From the NCBI RefSeq assembly GCF_001510715.1, contig NZ_LMTJ01000008.1, positions 124,001-188,000 on the forward strand: 64,000 nucleotides of DNA. The letters are read 5' to 3'. The position numbers and the translations under genes were made by a program. Origin of the DNA: Bacillus sp. FJAT-29814. GTDB lineage: Bacteria > Bacillota > Bacilli > Bacillales > Cytobacillaceae. Under the pieces are notes generated by a model. That model saw only the letters and a program-made list of their open reading frames with translations. It ran no database searches and was not told the origin of the DNA. This document shows positions 58,846-64,000 of this stretch, piece after piece. How positions within the stretch are numbered: position 1 is the stretch's first letter; each line of letters starts with the position of its first letter.

Positions 58846-61800
58846 TTTGGTTATTCCGCCAAAACCGGAGGATGTAACCTGGACTGAGGATCAATGGAAA
58901 GCCATTATGGCCCGTGATAAGGACATTCTTGTCGCAGCTGCGGCAGGGTCGGGAAAAACAGCTGTCCTCGTCGAGAGGATGATCAGAAAAATTCTTTCCG
59001 AACAAGACCCTATCAATGTGGATGAATTATTAGTGGTTACCTTTACCAACGCATCAGCGGCAGAAATGCGGCATCGAATTGGCGAGGCATTGGAAAAAGC
59101 CATTGATGATCATCCGGGCTCTCGCCATTTAAGAAAACAGCTTAGTTTGTTAAACAAGGCCTCGATTTCAACGCTTCACTCCTTTTGTATGGAGGTGATT
59201 CGGAAATACTATTACTTAATCGATGTCGACCCGGGTTTTAGAATTGCCGATGCTACAGAAGCCCAATTAATAAGAGATGAAGTTTTGGATGAGCTATTTG
59301 AAGAGGAATATGGAAAACCGGATAATGAACAATTTTTCAGATTGGTAGATTCGTTTACCAGTGATCGAAGTGATGCAGCGCTGATGGAAATTGTTCAATC
59401 AATCTATGATTTTGCCCGATCAAATCCGTTGCCGGAGCACTATTTGCAATCCATTGTTTCCATGTATGATGTTGCAGGAATTGATCATCTTGAACAGCTG
59501 CCATTTATTCGGGCGCTCCTATTTGATATACAGTTACAGCTTGAAGGTGCAAAGGAACTAATCAAACAGGGAATGGAGCTCACGAAACTTCCTGGGGGAC
59601 CGGCGCCAAGGGCGGAGAACTTTTTGGATGATCTTTTGGTCATTGATACGCTAATCCAAGCTAACCAAGACTCATGGCAAACGCTGCATCAGGCAATGCA
59701 ATCCTGGTCATTCTCCAGGGCCAAACAGGTAAAAGGCGACCAGTATGATAAAGAACTGACAGAAAAAGCCCAAAAGCTTCGCGATAAGGCCAAGAAAAAA
59801 ATCCAGGACTTAAAAGACGAGCTTTTTTCTCGCAAGCCGGAAAGTTTTTTACGTGACATGGGCGAGATGCAGCCATTGATTGAGACACTGATTTATTTGG
59901 TAAAACAATTTTCTGTCATGTTTGAAAAAGCAAAACGGGAGAAAGGTCTAGTTGATTACGCTGACCTAGAACATTATTGCCTTGACATTCTGACTGAATC
60001 GAAATCGGAGGAATTTCAGCCATCAGAGGCGGCCCTCGCTTACCGACGCCACTTTAAAGAGGTGTATGTTGATGAATATCAGGATACGAACATGGTTCAG
60101 GAAACCATTTTAAAATTGGTAGCAATGGAAGATGAGACAAATGGCAATATGTTTATGGTTGGCGATGTTAAACAATCGATTTATCGGTTTCGGTTAGCGG
60201 AGCCCAATTTATTTTTATCCAAATATAATCGGTTTACTTTGGATGGTGGGACTGGCGGACTAAGAATTGACTTGGCAAGGAATTTCCGGAGCCGAAAGGA
60301 AGTTCTGAATGCGACAAACTATTTGTTTAAACAAATTATGGGGGTTAGTGTCGGCGAAATTGAATATGATGAAGCAGCCGAGTTGAGAACCGGTGCTCCA
60401 TATCCGGAAGATAAGCCATTTCCGGCTGAGTTGATCCTAATCGATCAAAACAGAGAAACGGTGGAGGCACCAGTTGAATCGGAAGTTGACACGGAGGAAC
60501 CATCATCCTTATTAGATGCGGTAGATCTTGAAAGCTCTCAACTTGAGGCGAGGGTCATTGCTGCAAAAATAAAGGAACTAATCGAAAAAGGCACCCCTGT
60601 CTATAATGCCAAAACAAAATCAACCCGTTCACTCATGTACAGGGATATCGTGATATTATTGCGATCAATGACTTGGGCACCGCAAATTATGGAGGAATTT
60701 AAGCAGCAAGGAATCCCCATCTATGCGAACTTGTCGACGGGTTATTTTGAGGCAACAGAAGTGGCGATTATGGTGTCGCTGCTCCGGGTTATCGATAATC
60801 CGTACCAGGACATCCCACTGGCTGCTGTGCTTCGCTCCCCCATTGTCGGGTTAAATGAAGAGGAGTTGGCAAAAATCCGTGTGCATTACAAACGTGGTTC
60901 TTTCTGGGAGGCGGTTTCCGCTTTTTGTCGCCATAAAGAGGCGGAAATAACGGAGGCATTTTACGATAAGGTTCGCCAGTTTTATAACAGTGTGACAGAA
61001 TGGCGTTCATTAGCAAGAAACGGGGCGCTTTCTGAATTAATTTGGCAGCTGTACCGCGATACCCATTTTTACGATTTCGTCGGCGGTTTGCCGGGCGGAA
61101 AGCAACGTCAGGCAAACTTAAAAGCGCTGTACGATCGGGCACGGACCTACGAACAGACCTCTTTCCGCGGGTTGTTCCGGTTCTTGCGTTTTATTGAGCG
61201 AATGATCGATCGAGGAGACGACCTTGGAGCGGCAAGGGCACTTGGTGAGCAGGAGGATGTCGTTCGAATCATGACGATCCATAGCAGTAAGGGACTTGAA
61301 TTTCCGATTGTCTTCATGGCCGGGATGGCGCGAAATTTCAATTTGACAGACCTAAGGAAGCCGTTTATGCTCGATAAGGAATTCGGGTTCGCCGCTAAAT
61401 ATGTGAATGCCGAGAAGCGGATATCGTATCCTTCACTGCCGCAGCTTGCGTTTAAACGGAAGAAAAAGATGGAAATGCTTGCAGAAGAAATGCGGGTTTT
61501 GTATGTGGCAATGACGCGGGCAAAGGAAAAGCTGTATTTAACAGCCACCCTAAAAGATGCAACGAAAAAATTCGATCAATGGTTGGATGTTTCCAACCAT
61601 AAGGATTGGCTGCTCAAGGATTACCTGCGGGCATCGGCAACAGGCTATATTGACTGGATTGGTCCAGCGCTGGTTCGCCATCAGGATGGGCGCGTATTAA
61701 GAGGAGGAGCGGAGACAAACGCTCTAGTGAATGAGGAAATCACGGCCCATCCTGCTACTTGGAAAATTTATGTCATCAGCGCCGATGAGGTAAAAAGCCA

Positions 61801-62611
61801 AACCCACGACCTAGAAATGGAAACGGACCACTGGATCGAGATGGTTGAAAAAGGACAAACTGTTCCGACAGCTTCGGATTTTGCGGATGAAGTATCAGCA
61901 CGACTTTCTTGGACATATGCCCATCAAAGTGCGGCAAGTCATCGTTCGAAACAATCGGTTTCGGAAATCAAACGTCAGCGTGAAATCGCTGATGAACAAA
62001 GCGGTACAGAATTGATCCATCGATTTAAAAAGTCGATTGTAAAGCGGCCAAAGTTTATGCAGGAAAAGTCGTTAACCTCAGCTGAACGGGGGACAGCAAT
62101 GCATATGGTGATGCAGCACGTGGATTTGTCAAAGCCCGTTAGTGAGATGGTAATTGCTCAACAAGTTGATACGATGGTTATGAACGAGCTTTTAACGGCA
62201 GAGCAAGCCGAAGTGATTGATGCCAAGCTTATTTCGCAGTTTTTTGAAACGACGTTGGGTTCACGTTATTTTCAAGCAAAAAAGGTCCATCGCGAGGTAC
62301 CGTTTACGCTATCTTTGCCAGCTCAAGACATTTATCCTGATTGGAAAGAAGAGGAGGAATTTGTATTCGTCCAAGGGATTATAGATTGTATCCTCGAGGA
62401 TGAGACTGGCCTCACCTTAATTGATTATAAATCTGATGGGATTACCGATCGATTTAAAGGTGGATTCGCGCAGGCACAACCTATTCTTGAAAGTCGCTAT
62501 AAGTTGCAAATCAATTTATATACAAGAGCGATTGAACAAATTTGGAAACGCAAAGTCCATGAACGATATCTATTCTTCTTTGATGGCGCTCACATATTAA
62601 AACTTGAATAA
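58838..62611 (+). CDS. addA: AddA subunit of the AddAB helicase-nuclease
   Basis: 1257 residues. UvrD-like helicase: Walker A AAAAGSGKTAVLVERMI, VDEYQDTNMVQE, GDVKQSIYRFRLAEP, TIHSSKGLEFPIVF, VAMTRAKEKLY; C-terminal RecB-like nuclease with TLIDYKSDG. It is the translocating motor and one of the two nucleases of AddAB. Followed by a strong terminator; sbcD and sbcC, which usually follow in Bacillus, are not here. Confidence 0.97.
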   Translation: MSNLVIPPKPEDVTWTEDQWKAIMARDKDILVAAAAGSGKTAVLVERMIRKILSEQDPINVDELLVVTFTNASAAEMRHRIGEALEKAIDDHPGSRHLRKQLSLLNKASISTLHSFCMEVIRKYYYLIDVDPGFRIADATEAQLIRDEVLDELFEEEYGKPDNEQFFRLVDSFTSDRSDAALMEIVQSIYDFARSNPLPEHYLQSIVSMYDVAGIDHLEQLPFIRALLFDIQLQLEGAKELIKQGMELTKLPGGPAPRAENFLDDLLVIDTLIQANQDSWQTLHQAMQSWSFSRAKQVKGDQYDKELTEKAQKLRDKAKKKIQDLKDELFSRKPESFLRDMGEMQPLIETLIYLVKQFSVMFEKAKREKGLVDYADLEHYCLDILTESKSEEFQPSEAALAYRRHFKEVYVDEYQDTNMVQETILKLVAMEDETNGNMFMVGDVKQSIYRFRLAEPNLFLSKYNRFTLDGGTGGLRIDLARNFRSRKEVLNATNYLFKQIMGVSVGEIEYDEAAELRTGAPYPEDKPFPAELILIDQNRETVEAPVESEVDTEEPSSLLDAVDLESSQLEARVIAAKIKELIEKGTPVYNAKTKSTRSLMYRDIVILLRSMTWAPQIMEEFKQQGIPIYANLSTGYFEATEVAIMVSLLRVIDNPYQDIPLAAVLRSPIVGLNEEELAKIRVHYKRGSFWEAVSAFCRHKEAEITEAFYDKVRQFYNSVTEWRSLARNGALSELIWQLYRDTHFYDFVGGLPGGKQRQANLKALYDRARTYEQTSFRGLFRFLRFIERMIDRGDDLGAARALGEQEDVVRIMTIHSSKGLEFPIVFMAGMARNFNLTDLRKPFMLDKEFGFAAKYVNAEKRISYPSLPQLAFKRKKKMEMLAEEMRVLYVAMTRAKEKLYLTATLKDATKKFDQWLDVSNHKDWLLKDYLRASATGYIDWIGPALVRHQDGRVLRGGAETNALVNEEITAHPATWKIYVISADEVKSQTHDLEMETDHWIEMVEKGQTVPTASDFADEVSARLSWTYAHQSAASHRSKQSVSEIKRQREIADEQSGTELIHRFKKSIVKRPKFMQEKSLTSAERGTAMHMVMQHVDLSKPVSEMVIAQQVDTMVMNELLTAEQAEVIDAKLISQFFETTLGSRYFQAKKVHREVPFTLSLPAQDIYPDWKEEEEFVFVQGIIDCILEDETGLTLIDYKSDGITDRFKGGFAQAQPILESRYKLQINLYTRAIEQIWKRKVHERYLFFFDGAHILKLE

Positions 62612-62615
62612 CATC

Positions 62616-62652
62616 AAAATGACATACCCATAAATGGAGTATGTCATTTTTG
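62616..62652. terminator. Terminator after addA
   Basis: AAAATGACATAC (62616-62627) with GTATGTCATTTT (62639-62650), inner stem CCAT/ATGG, followed by TG. The AAAA/TTTT ends allow action on both strands. Confidence 0.9.
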
Positions 62653-62661
62653 TCCAGCTCC

Positions 62662-62762
62662 AGCGCCTAGCCCCTCGAGGTCATAAGCCAATCCGTCATG
62701 AAGGTTAAAAAGCAACCTTCCTGCCGGCTCGTCTTATGCTGGTCGGGGCTGACCAAGGCGCT
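62662..62762. repeat. Long imperfect palindromic intergenic repeat
   Basis: A 101-base GC-rich palindrome between addA and gerPF. Outer arms AGCGCCT/AGGCGCT (62662-62668/62756-62762), then AGCCCC/GGGGCT (62669-62674/62745-62750), CATAAG/CTTATG (62682-62687/62733-62738), and a centre AAGGTT/AACCTT (62701-62706/62714-62719). The CAGCGCCTAG..AGGCGCTTCCGCTTTT framing resembles the dispersed intergenic repeat of many Bacillaceae genomes. Confidence 0.75.
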
Positions 62763-62776
62763 TCCGCTTTTCTACT

Positions 62777-63004
62777 TTAGTTATTACCGACAATCGGCTG
62801 GTCTATCAGTTTCGTATCGAGCACATTTGTACCGCTCAGCCCATTGTAGGTTAACACTATTCCGCCAGTATTAAAACCGCCTGAGCCTCCTGCGGTTTTG
62901 GAACCGGTCTTCGGCGAGATATACAGTGTATCACCAAAATGAACAATTCCTCCGGTGACGTTGACAATTTGTACGGGACCGATTATAGCTGGCATCGAAA
63001 ACAT
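62777..63004 (-). CDS. gerPF: Spore germination protein GerPF
   Basis: 75 residues of the GerPA/GerPF family: PAIIGPVQIVNVTGGIVHFG, then DTLYISPKTGSKTAGGSGGF. A small inner-coat protein that helps germinants pass through the spore coat. Last gene of gerPABCDEF, normally transcribed late in the mother cell by SigK and GerE. Confidence 0.95.
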   Translation of the reverse strand: MFSMPAIIGPVQIVNVTGGIVHFGDTLYISPKTGSKTAGGSGGFNTGGIVLTYNGLSGTNVLDTKLIDQPIVGNN

Positions 63005-63037
63005 CCTTTACAGTAAGCTAATAAGCAACATATGTCG

Positions 63038-63427
63038 TCAACGCATATCTTGTTCGTGCCCATAAGGCAAAAGCTGTCGGATATGCTTTACCCTGGCTTC
63101 CATTGAAACCTTCTTTGTATTGCCAACATGCAGGATGGAAGCATTTGAAAACCCAATTACTTCTAAGTTATGAACCTTAATAACAGGATTGCTATTATAA
63201 ACTCGGTAGGAAAGGGCTTCTGTTATCGGCAGAAACGGAATCGGCTTTGTCGTCACAGGAAATGACGGAGGGTTCCCTTCATTGCCATAAAATATTTCAG
63301 CTTCCCGCTGGACAGCAATTGCCCTTGAAAAACTATCAACGATACAAGAATCGCCCAGCTGAAGAATGGAAGAAAATGAAGCAACCATTACTTCAATACG
63401 GTCTACATTAGATAGTCTCTCCAGCAT
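63038..63427 (-). CDS. gerPE: Spore germination protein GerPE
   Basis: 129 residues with the GerPE family arrangement (MVASFSSILQLGDSCIVDSF, then KVHNLEVIGFSNASILHVGN). Works with the other GerP proteins in coat permeability. It overlaps gerPD by 20 bases. The start codon is the first ATG of the frame; the ribosome site is weak. Confidence 0.93.
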   Translation of the reverse strand: MLERLSNVDRIEVMVASFSSILQLGDSCIVDSFSRAIAVQREAEIFYGNEGNPPSFPVTTKPIPFLPITEALSYRVYNSNPVIKVHNLEVIGFSNASILHVGNTKKVSMEARVKHIRQLLPYGHEQDMR

Positions 63428-63614
63428 ATCCAGGTGTCACATCCGGTGCTAACGGCACAAACGGTCCGATGATTAATGATTCAGGAGGAGTGTCAAAAGC
63501 AGAGGCTAATTGTATGGCTTCGGTATCGCCAATCATGACCATCGAGGAGCTTGCTACACCGGTAATTTTGATGTTGTTTACACAGAGATTTCGGTTGTAA
63601 ACTTCAAATATCAT
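63408..63614 (-). CDS. gerPD: Spore germination protein GerPD
   Basis: 68 residues starting MIFEVYNRNLCVNNIKITGV, then SSSMVMIGDTEAIQLASAFD. Typical length for GerPD. It overlaps gerPC by four bases; the operon is tightly packed. Confidence 0.93.
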   Translation of the reverse strand: MIFEVYNRNLCVNNIKITGVASSSMVMIGDTEAIQLASAFDTPPESLIIGPFVPLAPDVTPGYAGETI

Positions 63615-64000
63615 TCTTTTTTCATTCCCTTCACTTGATCAGGTAAATGACTTAAAAATATCGAAACTCCATTTCGTATTTCCTGTTTAATTAATTCGAT
63701 GATCTGCTTATCAACTGAATTGGGATCGAGTGAGTGATTTTGCTGCTGAAACGATTTTAAATGAAAATCAATCCGGTTAGGAAGTTGTTTGATAATGTCG
63801 TCTTTTATAAAGGATAAGTAGGATTCATTAGTAGGAATGGCTAATCTGGCCTGCGTTTCCTCGAGAATTTGCGGCAGCTCCGTTTCTAAATATTGATAAA
63901 TTGCTTCCTCGATTTTTATCGTTCTTTTCATTTGGGCATTCGGAGATAAAGGAGTTTTTAATGTTTGATTTTGGACGGCAAAATCCTCGATTCCTGCCAT
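63611..64000 (-). CDS. gerPC: Spore germination protein GerPC, 5' end outside the window
   Basis: The last 129 codons of gerPC are present (IEEAIYQYLETELPQILEET ... HLPDQVKGMKKE). GerPC is normally near 200 residues with an N-terminal coiled coil, so the ATG at the window edge is internal and the gene continues past base 64000. GerPC is needed for proper assembly of the GerP set in the coat. Confidence 0.88.
   Translation of the reverse strand: MAGIEDFAVQNQTLKTPLSPNAQMKRTIKIEEAIYQYLETELPQILEETQARLAIPTNESYLSFIKDDIIKQLPNRIDFHLKSFQQQNHSLDPNSVDKQIIELIKQEIRNGVSIFLSHLPDQVKGMKKE

Overview
This window comes from the chromosome of a spore-forming Bacillaceae bacterium (Bacillus, Neobacillus or Mesobacillus-like). 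The evidence is the host gene order hmoB-hemE-hemH-hemY, yhfI-lplJ-lcfB, yhfN-like M48 protease, IDEAL protein-comK, yhjD, LCP, yhjE-sip, addB-addA, gerP, which follows the Bacillus subtilis plan, together with AGGAGG-type ribosome binding sites and spore-coat gerP genes. No rRNA, tRNA or CRISPR array was seen.

Positions 1 to about 38.43 kb are most of a temperate siphovirus-like prophage read mainly on the + strand. Its left end, integrase and CI-type repressor lie outside the window. From left to right it holds: early regulators and small proteins (0-4.6 kb); a DNA metabolism block (SNF2 helicase, VRR-NUC nuclease, a PD-(D/E)XK nuclease fused to a Sak4-like ATPase, DUF669 protein, dUTPase, family B DNA polymerase, C5 cytosine methyltransferase, primase/SF3 helicase); two repeat regions that look like replication or control DNA (iterons at 12.6 kb and three nested-inverted-repeat modules at 14.6-15.0 kb); an ArpU-like late regulator; a structured intergenic region at 15.55 kb; HNH, TerS, TerL and a standard HK97-type head, neck and long non-contractile tail set with a canonical A_AAA_AAC -1 frameshift in the tail chaperone; tail-tip and fibre genes; a reverse-strand Schlafen/AlbA_2 moron; coiled-coil membrane protein, holin and amidase lysin; then a right-end module with a reverse-strand regulator/lipoprotein pair and a forward FtsK-like translocase plus replication-relaxation protein.

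The right prophage junction appears to lie in or at the 3' end of a GntP-like permease gene (about 38.41-38.46 kb). The permease ends in a short charged tail just where a hydrophobic segment would be expected, and a small AT-rich gene begins two bases past its stop. This is inference.

From 38.4 kb to the end the DNA is host: the haem cluster (haem monooxygenase HmoB, uroporphyrinogen decarboxylase, coproporphyrin ferrochelatase, coproporphyrinogen/protoporphyrinogen oxidase), a lipoate ligase, a FadR-controlled acyl-CoA ligase followed by an enoyl-CoA hydratase, AzlCD branched-chain amino-acid exporter, M48 protease, competence master regulator ComK, LCP cell-wall ligase, signal peptidase I, the AddAB recombination nuclease, and gerPF-E-D-C (the last cut by the window edge).

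The items most worth a second look are the 16-bp-phased iterons, the three-module repeat locus after the primase, the GC-rich structured segment at 15.55 kb, the nuclease/ATPase fusion with an internal translation start, the AlbA_2 moron, the right-end FtsK module, and the predicted insertion into the permease gene.
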